Assembly: GCF_016806695.1 (NCBI RefSeq)
Contig: NZ_WUED01000002.1
Coordinates: 62,001-126,000 of the forward strand
From: Campylobacter bilis
GTDB taxonomy: Bacteria; Campylobacterota; Campylobacteria; Campylobacterales; Campylobacteraceae
DNA length: 64,000 bases
Direction: 5' to 3'
The notes below the pieces were generated by a model. That model was not told where the DNA came from. It did not search any database and saw only the letters and a list, made by a program, of their open reading frames with translations. Positions 1 through 8,483 of this stretch are shown here, in pieces. The first letter of the stretch is position 1. The number at the start of each line of letters is the position of its first letter. The position numbers and the translations under genes are program-made.

Positions 1-777
1 GCTACCCAAAAGTGCGTTTGGATACTCTGTAATAGCAACAACTTCGGCTAAAAGTTCTTCATCTTCACAGATTTGAATGTTTTTTTGACTTTCTAAGAGT
101 CTAAATTGTTCGAGTATTCTTTCTTTTCTTTTAAGAGGATCTAAGATGATGAAATTTTTTTCTAAGAGTTTAAAATATTCTTTTGCGGTGTTAAATTCTT
201 GTAAATCATAGCTTATGCTTCTGTGTACGAAGGTTTTTTTAGTGCTTTTAACGCCATAGCTTTGAAAATTAACCAATTTATCATCAAGTATGCAGACTAT
301 AGAACGGATAGCACGAATGAATTCAAAAGTATTAGCCCCCCAACGCATGCTTTTTCCAAAATTCAAGTTTTTAAGAAAACTTTCTATTATCTGAGCTAAG
401 ATTTCTTCACTTTGCAAGCCTTTGATGGTTTTTTGATGATATAAGACTTCTTTGCCTTTGATTTGCTTAAATTCGAGTTCTTTTTCACTTATACCTGTTT
501 TTTGTAAAAAGCTTTCGCCTGCAGGTGTTAAAATACCATCTTTATACGCAAGATTTCTAGGTGCACCTATAAATTCAGCAAGAGTGTCTTCTTGTTTATT
601 TGGGAAATTTTCATGAAAAAATACCAAGCGACGCGGGGTGTAATAAAATTTAAAATCACTTATTAAGCGATATTCTTCTAAAAGCTTTTTCCATTTTGTT
701 TCTATATGTTTTAATTCTTTTAATAAAGGAAAAGCAGGTAATTCTTCTGTGCCTATTTCTATTAATAATTCACTCAT
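1..777 (-). CDS. glyS: Glycyl-tRNA synthetase beta subunit, N-terminal part (runs off window)
   Basis: Translating the minus strand from the ATG at 777 gives an open frame to the window edge, about 259 residues. It begins MSELLIEIGTEELPA, the characteristic start of the beta subunit of the bacterial alpha2-beta2 glycyl-tRNA synthetase, followed by the conserved TPRRL segment. With the alpha subunit (GlyQ, not in this window) it charges tRNA-Gly in the cytoplasm; the beta subunit contributes tRNA recognition. The full protein is normally near 660-700 residues, so about two thirds lie upstream of base 1. It is the last gene here of a minus-strand run from cbpA, 52 bp after the HAD gene. Confidence 0.93.
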   Translation of the reverse strand, partial: MSELLIEIGTEELPAFPLLKELKHIETKWKKLLEEYRLISDFKFYYTPRRLVFFHENFPNKQEDTLAEFIGAPRNLAYKDGILTPAGESFLQKTGISEKELEFKQIKGKEVLYHQKTIKGLQSEEILAQIIESFLKNLNFGKSMRWGANTFEFIRAIRSIVCILDDKLVNFQSYGVKSTKKTFVHRSISYDLQEFNTAKEYFKLLEKNFIILDPLKRKERILEQFRLLESQKNIQICEDEELLAEVVAITEYPNALLGS

Positions 778-829
778 GATCTACTCTTTTAAAAATTTGT
801 TTTATTTTAACTTAATTTCATTAAAAAAC

Positions 830-1450
830 TTATAAATACTTTTGCAAAAGGCTTTTAAGTTCATCAACATTGCTAAATTCATTTTCTTTTAAATCCTTTT
901 GATACCATTTAGCATGCAAATAAGGTAAATTAGCATTCCTTGCACATTCTTGATCTTTTTGGCTATCACCTATAAAAAGACTTGTTTTATAAACAGCTTC
1001 ATTTTTTAAAAGTTCTAGCATCATAGGATGAGGTTTTGGTTTTATATCAAAACTTACGCCTAAAATTTTATCAAAATAAGGAATGATGCCATGTTTTTTT
1101 AATATATTAGCAAGCGAGCTTTGAGGAGCATTTGTAGCAATGGCTAAAAAGCAATTTTTATTTTTTAAAAATTGTAATAATTCTTTAATGCCATCATATA
1201 ACACCACGCTTTGTTCATAGTGTTTTATAAAATATTTTTCATAGCCTTCTTTAAAGCTTGAATGATGGAAATTGTCTATATTATAAAGTTCTTTTGCCCA
1301 GTTGATATTAGGTGTATTGATTGTTTGCATAATGGTTTGTCTTGAAAGTGCGTTGAGGTTCAAATCCTTGCGTATTTCATTAATAGCGCAAGTAATAGCA
1401 TTAGCACTGTCAATTAAAGTTCCATCCATGTCAAAAAATACATTGATCAT
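830..1450 (-). CDS. HAD-family phosphatase, phosphoglycolate phosphatase-like
   Basis: A 206-residue haloacid-dehalogenase hydrolase. Motif I is FFDMDGTL near residue 6, with the nucleophile and acid aspartates at about 7 and 9. Motif II lies in IATNA, motif III lysine in IKPKPHP and motif IV in FIGDSQKD. The helical cap between motifs I and II makes it a Gph/PGMB-like subclass I phosphatase, so the likely substrate is a small sugar phosphate, phosphoglycolate or nucleotide, but the sequence does not fix which. Its start overlaps the stop of the preceding gene by 4 bp (ATGA), indicating translational coupling within the cbpA-glyS run. Confidence 0.85.
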   Translation of the reverse strand: MINVFFDMDGTLIDSANAITCAINEIRKDLNLNALSRQTIMQTINTPNINWAKELYNIDNFHHSSFKEGYEKYFIKHYEQSVVLYDGIKELLQFLKNKNCFLAIATNAPQSSLANILKKHGIIPYFDKILGVSFDIKPKPHPMMLELLKNEAVYKTSLFIGDSQKDQECARNANLPYLHAKWYQKDLKENEFSNVDELKSLLQKYL

Positions 1451-1812
1451 TCATAGTCCTTTAAATAGTTTTTGTGTTTTTCTTTTCTTTGGCTTTGTTT
1501 TTTTTCCTTGTCTAAAGCATTAGCAAGGTTTAAAAGTTCATTTTTTTCTTTGGAAAAATCTAAGCAAGCATTTACAAAAAATTCAAGATTTTTTGCATAA
1601 TTTGAATTAAGGTTTACAGCACAGCTTTTTTCGAAAAATTTCGCATTTTTTAGCATTCTTTCTTGAAATTTAATTTTATCAAAATTTTCTTTTTTTAATG
1701 CACAAATAGCACCTTTAAAAAATTTTTCAAGATTCCTTAGATATTTCACACGCAAGGCTTTTTCTTCATTTTTTTTAAAATTCTTCCTTAGGTATTTTTG
1801 TGGATTCTGCAT
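1447..1812 (-). CDS. Small basic coiled protein of unknown function
   Basis: A 121-residue, very lysine- and glutamate-rich protein predicted to be mostly helical, with no signal peptide or membrane segment. I do not recognise a domain. The ATG at 1812 lies 25 bp inside the end of the kefB-like gene, and the stop overlaps the HAD start by 4 bp, so it is probably translated as part of the operon. The sequence supports a cytoplasmic helical protein only; helical charged proteins of this size can be chaperone or nucleic-acid partners, but nothing here identifies one. Confidence 0.7.
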   Translation of the reverse strand: MQNPQKYLRKNFKKNEEKALRVKYLRNLEKFFKGAICALKKENFDKIKFQERMLKNAKFFEKSCAVNLNSNYAKNLEFFVNACLDFSKEKNELLNLANALDKEKKQSQRKEKHKNYLKDYE

Positions 1813-3413
1813 TCTAGTGCTTCTTGGACTAAATTTCTAGCTATGACTTTTTCTGAACGGATAATGTGTATATTTTCATCTATACTAGAAAAAAGCATCT
1901 TTTTTAAAGTACCATTAACATGGATTATCATATCTATAGGTTTTGGATAATTGGCTAAAACTTGGCAAAGAATTTCTAATTTGGCTTCATTGCTTACTGT
2001 GATAATTACTACAGCACATTCTTCAATATTAGCAATTTTTAGAGTTTCTTCTTGTGCAGCATTGGCAAAAACCACATTTTCGCCGCGGCTTACTCCTAAT
2101 TCTACTAAATTTAAATCGCTTTCAAGTACCAAATAAGGCACCCCAGTATTTTTTATTTTTTGCACAACTTCTTGCCCTAAACGTCCATAGCCAAAAACAA
2201 CGATGTGGTTTTTAAGTTTGAGATTATTATCGATGTTTTTCACTGTATTTGTGTTTAAGGTGATATCTTCTACGACATTGGCTATTTTTCTTATATTGTT
2301 TAGTATAAAAGGAGTAATGATCATTGTTAGAATAGAAACTGCAATGAGAATTTGAGAAGTTTTAATATCTAGCATATTTTTTGCTTGCAAAAGAGAAAAA
2401 ATAGCTAAAGCAAATTCGCCTATTTGTGCTATAGAAAAAGCTGTTTTTAAGGCCACTCTTTTTTTGGTATAAAGAAATAAAAAGCCAAAGACTATCCCAA
2501 ATTTTAAAGCCATAACAAGAAGGGTTAAAGCTATGATTAAAAACCAATTTTGAGTCACAATATCAAGTTGAATTTGCATCCCTACTGTAATAAAAAAAAG
2601 TCCTAAAAGCAAGTCCCTAAAAGGGATTAAATCTGCTTCGATTTTATGTTTATATTTAGTTTCTGCGATCAAAGCCCCTGCTATAAAAGCTCCTAAAGAA
2701 TAAGAAAATCCAAAATAATTTGCTAAAAAACTTGCGCCAATGACCATAAATAAAACTGTGCTAATAAAAATTTCTTGAGAAGAGGTACGCACAATAAGTC
2801 TGAAAATTCTATCTACTAAGTATTTGCCTATGAAAAACAATAATGCAATTAAAATAAGCACTGAAATGAGTGTGGTAAAAAGAAGTTTTTCTATGTTTTG
2901 GTTGTTAGATGAGAAAATATCTACAAGCAAAAGCAGAGGAATTACAGCTATGTCTTGAAAGAGTAAAATTCCTAAAGCTTTCCTTCCATATTGTTCATTA
3001 ATATCTCCATTGTCATTTAGAATTTTAAGTACAACAGCTGTGGATGAAAGTGCTAAGGCAAAGCCTGCTATTATAGCACTTTTATCGCCAAGTCCTAAAA
3101 TTCCTATAGCAAGAAGCATAAAAACAAAGCCGCAAGTAAGCATTTGCAAAGAACCATTTAAAAATACTTCTTGTTTCATTGCCATGAGATGTTTAAAAGA
3201 AAATTCAAGTCCTATAGTAAACATTAAAAATACTATGCCAAATTCGGCTATATGAGTTATTTCTCCTTTAGCGCTTAAATGATAAATTTCAGAAATAATT
3301 TCTCCTGCTGCTATATATCCTATGATGGTTGGAATTTCAAATTTCTTAAAAATGACATTTAAAATTATAGCTATGGCAACGGTGATTAAAAAAATTTCTA
3401 AAAAATTATCCAT
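1788..3413 (-). CDS. kefB: Monovalent cation:proton antiporter, KefB/CPA2 type with RCK domain
   Basis: A 541-residue CPA2-family transporter. About residues 1-380 form roughly twelve hydrophobic segments including the family signatures FMLFTIGLEF-like (seen as FLMFTIGLEF), LALSSTAVVLK and GAFIAGALIAET. Residues about 405-520 are a TrkA-N/RCK nucleotide-binding domain with a GYGRLGQ Rossmann loop. Such proteins exchange K+ or Na+ for protons across the inner membrane and are gated by ligand binding to the RCK domain; KefB/C members respond to glutathione conjugates, which I cannot assign here. It lies 6 bp after hspR, so it should be co-transcribed with the heat-shock regulator. Confidence 0.88.
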   Translation of the reverse strand: MDNFLEIFLITVAIAIILNVIFKKFEIPTIIGYIAAGEIISEIYHLSAKGEITHIAEFGIVFLMFTIGLEFSFKHLMAMKQEVFLNGSLQMLTCGFVFMLLAIGILGLGDKSAIIAGFALALSSTAVVLKILNDNGDINEQYGRKALGILLFQDIAVIPLLLLVDIFSSNNQNIEKLLFTTLISVLILIALLFFIGKYLVDRIFRLIVRTSSQEIFISTVLFMVIGASFLANYFGFSYSLGAFIAGALIAETKYKHKIEADLIPFRDLLLGLFFITVGMQIQLDIVTQNWFLIIALTLLVMALKFGIVFGFLFLYTKKRVALKTAFSIAQIGEFALAIFSLLQAKNMLDIKTSQILIAVSILTMIITPFILNNIRKIANVVEDITLNTNTVKNIDNNLKLKNHIVVFGYGRLGQEVVQKIKNTGVPYLVLESDLNLVELGVSRGENVVFANAAQEETLKIANIEECAVVIITVSNEAKLEILCQVLANYPKPIDMIIHVNGTLKKMLFSSIDENIHIIRSEKVIARNLVQEALECRIHKNT

Positions 3414-3419
3414 ATGTTT

Positions 3420-3794
3420 TTATTTTTTCTCATAAAAAATTAAATCAAAACTATTTTTATGTTTAATTATAGCTTTACTTGTGCTTTGTTTGTCTTGTTG
3501 TTTGCTTAATTCTAAGCGTAATTCATCAATGAGATTTTCAAATTCGTGAAGTTGGTTTTTTAATTTTAAAATCACATCAACTCCAGCAAGATTGATTCCC
3601 ATATCTCGTGTTAAACGTAATATAAGCTTAATGCGATCGATATCTCTTTGGGAATATAGTCTGATTTTTCCATCGGTTCTGCTTGGTTCGATTAAGCCTT
3701 CTCTTTCGTATTGTCTTAAGGTTTGAGGATGTATACTTAAAACCTTAGCCACAACGCTGATTAAATATACAGGTTCATCATAATGGTGATCCAT
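3420..3794 (-). CDS. hspR: MerR-family heat-shock repressor HspR
   Basis: A 124-residue regulator with an N-terminal MerR winged helix (LISVVAKVLSIHPQTLRQYEREGLI) and a short coiled-coil tail, the layout of HspR. HspR represses chaperone promoters by binding HAIR inverted repeats, often with a DnaJ-like or DnaK co-repressor. The ATG at 3794 is chosen over a GTG two codons upstream because AAGGAG sits at normal spacing before the ATG. It follows cbpA by 15 bp and shares its promoter, so it is likely autoregulated with the co-chaperone. Confidence 0.93.
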   Translation of the reverse strand: MDHHYDEPVYLISVVAKVLSIHPQTLRQYEREGLIEPSRTDGKIRLYSQRDIDRIKLILRLTRDMGINLAGVDVILKLKNQLHEFENLIDELRLELSKQQDKQSTSKAIIKHKNSFDLIFYEKK

Positions 3795-3809
3795 TTTCAC
3801 TCCTTTCTT

Positions 3810-4694
3810 TTAAGGTAATTTTTCTTTTAAGAGTTCTATGAATTTTTCATCAAAACTCTCTGTATTTGGTAAAATGACATTTAAAATCAAATACATGTCT
3901 CCATAAATATCGTTTTTTCTGTTTTGAACTCCATAGCCTTTTAAGCGAATTTTTTGACCGTTTTTAGAATTAGGTGCTATACTAATTGTGACTTCTTTTT
4001 TATTCTCTTTTAGAGTTTGTACGCTTATCTTTCCTCCAAAAAGTGCGGTTTTAAGAGGGATGTCTATTTTTTGATATAAATCATCATCATCTCTTTCATA
4101 GCGAGGATTTTCTTCTATTTTAACAATAATAATTAAATCCCCGTGCATCCCATTGTATCCTTGTTTGCCTTTGGAGCGGATTCTAAGTTTTTCGCCTTCT
4201 TTTATGCCATGTGGGATTTTAAATTTAATACTTTGACCTTCAAAGCTAAAACTATGTTCTCCTCCTACAACAGCTTTTTCAAAGGGAATGCGAAGTTCTA
4301 AATTAGTATCTAGATTTTCTTCTTCAAAGTCTTTAAAACTACTATTAAATCCTTTTGAAGAAAAACCGCTAAAACCACCTCTTGTTTGCCCGCCAAAGCC
4401 TCCACCAAATAAGTCTTTTAAAATATCATCTAAATTGACACTACCAGCGTTTCTTGAAAAATCCTGAAAGCTTTTTCCTTCAAACATGGAATCGCCATAT
4501 TGGTCGTATTGCGCACGTTTTTTTTCATCGCTTAAAATTTCGTAAGCTGCATTGATTTGTTTAAATTTTTCTTCAGCATTTTTTTCTTTGTTGATATCAG
4601 GATGATACTTTCTAGCTAGACGACGATAGGCTTTTTTGATTTCATCTGTGCTGGCATTTTTATTAACCCCTAGGGTTTGATATAAACTATTCAT
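3810..4694 (-). CDS. cbpA: DnaJ-like co-chaperone CbpA
   Basis: A 294-residue class B J-protein. Residues about 1-68 are the J domain with HPD at 31-33, which stimulates DnaK ATPase. A Gly/Phe-rich linker follows (about 85-125), then two beta-barrel client-binding domains to the C-terminus. The cysteine-rich zinc domain of true DnaJ is missing, which separates CbpA from DnaJ. It is the first gene of the operon with hspR, the arrangement known from epsilonproteobacteria, where CbpA modulates HspR binding in Helicobacter; that role here is inference. A strong sigma70-type promoter lies at 4743-4771. Confidence 0.93.
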   Translation of the reverse strand: MNSLYQTLGVNKNASTDEIKKAYRRLARKYHPDINKEKNAEEKFKQINAAYEILSDEKKRAQYDQYGDSMFEGKSFQDFSRNAGSVNLDDILKDLFGGGFGGQTRGGFSGFSSKGFNSSFKDFEEENLDTNLELRIPFEKAVVGGEHSFSFEGQSIKFKIPHGIKEGEKLRIRSKGKQGYNGMHGDLIIIVKIEENPRYERDDDDLYQKIDIPLKTALFGGKISVQTLKENKKEVTISIAPNSKNGQKIRLKGYGVQNRKNDIYGDMYLILNVILPNTESFDEKFIELLKEKLP

Positions 4695-4742
4695 GTTATA
4701 TTTCCTTAGAAAAATTTTTCTTCAATTATATTTATGGAAAAT

Positions 4743-4771
4743 ATTATAGCATAAACTTTAGCCTAAGTCAA
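4743..4771 (-). promoter_or_regulatory. cbpA-hspR promoter (sigma70 type)
   Basis: Reading leftward, TTGACT (4771-4766) and TATAAT (4748-4743) are separated by 17 bp, an almost perfect housekeeping promoter 49 bp before the cbpA ATG. A good -35 box is unusual in Campylobacter, where -35 regions are usually weak, and suits a strong promoter held down by a repressor. Confidence 0.75.
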
Positions 4772-4793
4772 TCAAGTTTTATAAATTTTTATC

Positions 4794-4800
4794 ACTCAAG
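4794..4800 (-). promoter_or_regulatory. Possible HspR HAIR half-site upstream of cbpA
   Basis: CTTGAGT on the minus strand is an exact copy of the left half of the HAIR consensus (CTTGAGT-N7-ACTCAAG). The expected partner half at the right spacing is poorly conserved (3 of 7). It lies 23 bp upstream of the -35 of the cbpA promoter. Distant HspR sites are known in Helicobacter; assignment here is tentative. Confidence 0.35.
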
Positions 4801-4849
4801 GTTTTATTTACAATTTTGTAAATTTTCGGTTTTATACTTATAAACATAG

Positions 4850-4855
4850 TAAAAT
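4850..4855 (+). promoter_or_regulatory. Probable htrA -10 element
   Basis: TAAAAT lies 46 bp before the htrA ATG in an A/T-rich stretch with no convincing -35, as is usual for Campylobacter sigma70 promoters. It is the best placed candidate, but other TA-rich hexamers are nearby. Confidence 0.4.
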
Positions 4856-4901
4856 ATTTTACGAACTAATTTATTTTTTAATAAAGCAAAAAGGGGTAAA
4901 A

Positions 4902-6320
4902 ATGAAAAAAATTCTTTTATCGTTGAGTTTAGCAGGGGTTTTATTTGCTGCAAATATTAATTTTAATGAGTCTACTACAGTGGCCAATCGTGTTAATCCA
5001 GCTGCTGGAAATGTGGTGCTTTCTTACCATGATGCTATTAAAGATGCTAAAAAATCAGTTGTAAATATTTCAACTTCTAAAACCGTTACTCGTTCAAATC
5101 GTCCTAGTCCTTTGGATGATTTTTTTAATGATCCTTATTTTAAGCAATTTTTTGATTTTGATTTTCCACAAAGAAAAGGAAAAAGCGATAAAGAAGTGGT
5201 GAGTTCTTTAGGATCAGGAGTGATTATTTCAAAAGATGGCTATATTGTAACTAATAATCATGTTGTTGAGGATGCAGATAGTATTAGTGTGAATTTATTA
5301 GGTAGTGATACTGAGTATAAGGCTAAGCTTATAGGTAAAGATCCTAAAACAGATTTAGCTGTAATTAAAATCGAAGTTAATAATCTTTCAGCTATCACTT
5401 TCACCAATTCAGATGATTTGATGGAAGGGGATGTTGTTTTTGCATTAGGGAATCCTTTTGGGGTTGGTTTTAGTGTGACTAGTGGGATTATTTCAGCTTT
5501 AAATAAGGATAATATAGGTTTAAACCAATATGAAAATTTTATTCAAACAGATGCTTCTATTAATCCTGGGAATTCAGGTGGAGCTTTAGTGGATAGTCGT
5601 GGTTATTTAGTGGGAATTAATTCTGCAATTTTATCACGCGGTGGAGGAAATAATGGCATAGGTTTTGCTATACCTTCAAACATGGTTAAAGATATAGCTA
5701 AAAAGCTTATAGAAAAAGGTAAGATTGATAGAGGATTTTTAGGTGTTACTATTCTAGCTTTGCAAGGGGATACTAAAAAAGCTTATAAAAATCAAGAAGG
5801 AGCTTTAATTACTGATGTTCAAAAAGGTTCAAGTGCTGATGAAGCAGGGCTTAAACGTGGAGATTTGGTGATTAAAGTTAATGATAAAGTGATTAAAAAC
5901 CCTATTGATCTTAAAAACTATATAGGGACTTTAGAAATTGGTCAAAAGATTTCATTAAGCTATGAAAGGGATAAAGAAAACAGACAAACCACTTTTATTC
6001 TTAAAGGAGAAAAAGAAAATCCTAAAGGTGTGCAAAGTGATTTAATAGATGGTTTGAGTTTGAGAAATTTAGATCCTAGATTTAAAGAACGTTTTGAAAT
6101 TCCAAAAGACATTAATGGTGTTTTAGTTGATAGTGTTAAAGAAAAGAGTAAGGGTAAAAATTCTGGTTTTCAAGAAGGGGATATCATTATAGGTGTTGGA
6201 CAAAATGAGATTAAAAATTTAAAAGATCTTGATCAAGCCTTAAAACAGGCAAATAAAAAAGAATTGATTAAAGTTTGGGTATATCGTAATGGTTTTGCGA
6301 CTTTACTTATACTTAAGTAA
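4902..6320 (+). CDS. htrA: Periplasmic serine protease/chaperone HtrA (DegP family)
   Basis: A 472-residue protein with a Sec signal peptide (about residues 1-17, cleavage near LFAA). The trypsin-like domain (about 45-260) carries the catalytic triad His120 (TNNHVVED), Asp151 (DLAVIK) and Ser225 (NPGNSGGAL), counted from the initiator Met. Two PDZ domains follow, about 270-360 and 385-465. HtrA degrades and refolds misfolded envelope proteins; in C. jejuni it is also secreted and cleaves host E-cadherin (literature). AAGGGG precedes the ATG. It is followed at 75 bp by cprRS, a system reported to affect htrA and envelope stress. Confidence 0.96.
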   Translation: MKKILLSLSLAGVLFAANINFNESTTVANRVNPAAGNVVLSYHDAIKDAKKSVVNISTSKTVTRSNRPSPLDDFFNDPYFKQFFDFDFPQRKGKSDKEVVSSLGSGVIISKDGYIVTNNHVVEDADSISVNLLGSDTEYKAKLIGKDPKTDLAVIKIEVNNLSAITFTNSDDLMEGDVVFALGNPFGVGFSVTSGIISALNKDNIGLNQYENFIQTDASINPGNSGGALVDSRGYLVGINSAILSRGGGNNGIGFAIPSNMVKDIAKKLIEKGKIDRGFLGVTILALQGDTKKAYKNQEGALITDVQKGSSADEAGLKRGDLVIKVNDKVIKNPIDLKNYIGTLEIGQKISLSYERDKENRQTTFILKGEKENPKGVQSDLIDGLSLRNLDPRFKERFEIPKDINGVLVDSVKEKSKGKNSGFQEGDIIIGVGQNEIKNLKDLDQALKQANKKELIKVWVYRNGFATLLILK

Positions 6321-6325
6321 AAACT

Positions 6326-6346
6326 ACGAAAGGAATTTCCTTTCGT
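6326..6346. terminator. Perfect inverted repeat between htrA and cprR
   Basis: ACGAAAGGAA and TTCCTTTCGT (10 bp arms, one-base centre) form a hairpin just after the htrA stop. A good U-run is lacking, so it may be a weak terminator, an mRNA 3' stabiliser or a binding site in the cprR promoter region. Confidence 0.45.
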
Positions 6347-6395
6347 TATAAATTTTAGTTTAAAATTAAAATCAAGTTTAAAATAAAGGAATGCA

Positions 6396-7070
6396 ATGAC
6401 AAATATCCTTATGATAGAAGATGATTTAGAATTAGCAGAGATTACAGCTGAATATTTGGAAAAATTCGATATGAAAGTAGACATAGCACATGAGCCTTAT
6501 ATAGGACTTTCTAAACTTGCGTTAAAAGAATATCAGCTTATTATTTTAGATCTTTCTTTGCCAGGACTTGATGGGCTTGAGGTATGTGAAGAAATTCGTA
6601 AAAAATACGATACGCCTATTATTATTTCAAGTGCTAGACATGATATTACAGATAAGGTCAATGCTTTAGAATTAGGTGCGGATGATTATTTGCCAAAGCC
6701 TTATAATCCTAAAGAGCTTCAAGCACGTATTAAAAGTCATTTAAGACGCATTTTAAATACTAAAAGTGCTATAGCAAAAAGTGTTAAAGATTTAGTGTAT
6801 GATCAATACAAACATATTATTACTATGAAAGGTCAAGAGCTTACTTTAACGAATGCTGAATTTGATATTTTGAGTTATTTGATTAAAAAAGAAGGTGGTG
6901 TGGTAAGTCGTGAAGAGTTGGTTTATAATTGTTCTTCTATCAGTGAGGATTCTAGTAATAAAAGCATAGATGTAATCATTAGCAGGATCCGACAAAAAAT
7001 GGGCGATGATCCAAAAACTCCTAAATATATCCATTCTATTCGGGGAATAGGCTATAAGCTTACTCAATGA
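6396..7070 (+). CDS. cprR: Response regulator CprR (OmpR family)
   Basis: A 224-residue regulator. The receiver domain (about 1-115) has the acidic pair ED-D at 8-10, phosphoacceptor Asp52 (LIILDLSLPG) and the conserved Lys in YLPKPY. A winged-helix DNA-binding domain (about 130-222) ends in IRGIGYKL, typical of OmpR regulators. In C. jejuni CprR is essential in tested strains and controls envelope and biofilm traits with CprS (literature). The ATG has AAAGGA at suitable spacing. The stop overlaps the cprS start by 4 bp. Confidence 0.93.
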   Translation: MTNILMIEDDLELAEITAEYLEKFDMKVDIAHEPYIGLSKLALKEYQLIILDLSLPGLDGLEVCEEIRKKYDTPIIISSARHDITDKVNALELGADDYLPKPYNPKELQARIKSHLRRILNTKSAIAKSVKDLVYDQYKHIITMKGQELTLTNAEFDILSYLIKKEGGVVSREELVYNCSSISEDSSNKSIDVIISRIRQKMGDDPKTPKYIHSIRGIGYKLTQ

Positions 7071-8314
7071 ATAAGTCTTCGATTTTTTATACTATAACTT
7101 TTATTTTTATTTTTGCTGGCGTTAGTGTTGTTTTAGGTTTTTTATGGCTAATAGAATACGATCAGCAAAATTATACAAGGGAATTAAATACCAAGTATTC
7201 TTTAATAGCTAATGCACGGCTTTTAAATTTTGCAGGAGTTATTAGTGAAAAAGAATTTGAAGAGCAAACCAAAAATTATAATCAAATGGATGAAATAACA
7301 GAAGCTAAACAAATTCGTAGAGTTCTTTTTAGAGGTGATGTTTTGGCTAGGGTTGAAGTTAATAATGGTTTGATTGAAATCATTTCGTATAATAGACAAG
7401 TTTATTTAAACATTATTTATGATGGTAAAGTTCATCTTTATAAAGATCAAGATTATCAAACTTATAGATATTTTATTATTAAGGCTATAGCTGTAGCTGT
7501 CATTTGTATCCTTGTATTGCTTTATATTTATATATTTAAAAAATTAAAACCCCTTAAAAGGCTTAAAAAACAAATTGATAAATTCGCACAAGGAAAGCTT
7601 AATGATATAGAAGATGTAAGCACTGGAGTTGATGAAATTTCACAAGTTAGTGAGGCTTTTTATCAAGCTATTGTGCAAATTAGAAAATTAAATCAATCCC
7701 GTCAGTTTTTTTTAAGAAATATCATGCATGAGCTTAAAACACCTATTACTAAAGGTCTTTTAACTCTTGAAATGATAGAAGATAATAAATATAAGCAGCG
7801 TTTAAATGGGGTATTTAATAGGCTTGAAATTCTCATTAATGAGTTTGCTGCTATTGAGCAAATTACTTCAGGTGCGGCTTTTATCAATAGAAAGAAGTAT
7901 AATATTTTAGATGTTTTAGATGAAGCTAAAGAAATTGCAATGCGAGATGATAGCAATATACGTATTTTTATGGATGGAAGTTTTTTTGTAAATGTGGATT
8001 TTAAACTTTTTACTACAGCTATTAAAAATATGATAGATAATGGTATTAAACATTCTGAAGATGGTTTTGTGCAAATTGATATTATAGATGATTATATTTG
8101 TTTTAAAAATCGTGGACCAGAATTAAATAATACTTTAGAATACTATACTCAAGCTTTTACTCAGGGTTCAAAGCAAAAATCAAGTTTTGGGCTTGGGCTT
8201 TACATTGTAAACACTATTTTGCAATCGCATGGTATGAAGCTTGATTATTTATATGAAAATGGGGTGAATTTCTTCTATTTTAGAAATCTTAAAAATATTA
8301 TTGTCAAAGAATAA
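7067..8314 (+). CDS. cprS: Sensor histidine kinase CprS
   Basis: A 415-residue membrane kinase. Transmembrane segments lie at about residues 8-30 and 137-157 and bracket a periplasmic sensor of about 105 residues. A HAMP-like linker, the phosphoacceptor His221 in MHELKTP, and an ATPase domain with N-box (MIDNGIKH) and G-box (SFGLGLYIV) follow. It phosphorylates CprR; the signal is unknown. Translation is coupled to cprR by an ATGA overlap. No transcription terminator is obvious before the tRNA gene, which has its own promoter. Confidence 0.93.
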   Translation: MNKSSIFYTITFIFIFAGVSVVLGFLWLIEYDQQNYTRELNTKYSLIANARLLNFAGVISEKEFEEQTKNYNQMDEITEAKQIRRVLFRGDVLARVEVNNGLIEIISYNRQVYLNIIYDGKVHLYKDQDYQTYRYFIIKAIAVAVICILVLLYIYIFKKLKPLKRLKKQIDKFAQGKLNDIEDVSTGVDEISQVSEAFYQAIVQIRKLNQSRQFFLRNIMHELKTPITKGLLTLEMIEDNKYKQRLNGVFNRLEILINEFAAIEQITSGAAFINRKKYNILDVLDEAKEIAMRDDSNIRIFMDGSFFVNVDFKLFTTAIKNMIDNGIKHSEDGFVQIDIIDDYICFKNRGPELNNTLEYYTQAFTQGSKQKSSFGLGLYIVNTILQSHGMKLDYLYENGVNFFYFRNLKNIIVKE

Positions 8315-8348
8315 TGGGTGATGAAAATATATTTTTATATTAAAACTC

Positions 8349-8377
8349 TTGACAAAGTTTCTTAATTTCAATATAAT
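8349..8377 (+). promoter_or_regulatory. tRNA-Asn promoter
   Basis: TTGACA (8349-8354) and TATAAT (8372-8377) are both exact consensus with 17 bp spacing, placing the start near 8384, about 13 nt before the mature tRNA. This is one of the strongest promoters visible in the window. Confidence 0.8.
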
Positions 8378-8396
8378 CACATTTTATTTTCTACAT

Positions 8397-8471
8397 TCCG
8401 GATTAGCTCAGCGGTAGAGTAGTCGGCTGTTAACCGATTGGTCGTAGGTTCGAATCCTACATCCGGAGCCA
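8397..8471 (+). tRNA. tRNA-Asn (anticodon GTT)
   Basis: A complete cloverleaf: acceptor TCCGGAT (8397-8403) pairs with ATCCGGA (8461-8467), D arm with AGCTCAGCGGTAGAG, anticodon stem GTCGG/CCGAT with loop CTGTTAA (anticodon GTT at 8429-8431), and T arm GTAGGTTCGAATCCTAC. CCA is encoded at 8469-8471. It reads AAC and AAU codons. It stands alone between cprS and the hemerythrin gene, with its own consensus promoter. Confidence 0.97.
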
Positions 8472-8483
8472 GATATTTTATTT

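Noticed and set aside
4773-4800. AATCAAG and ACTCAAG as a complete HAIR element
   Set aside because: They are in direct orientation, not inverted, so at best one half-site is present; only the 4794-4800 half is retained as a tentative feature.
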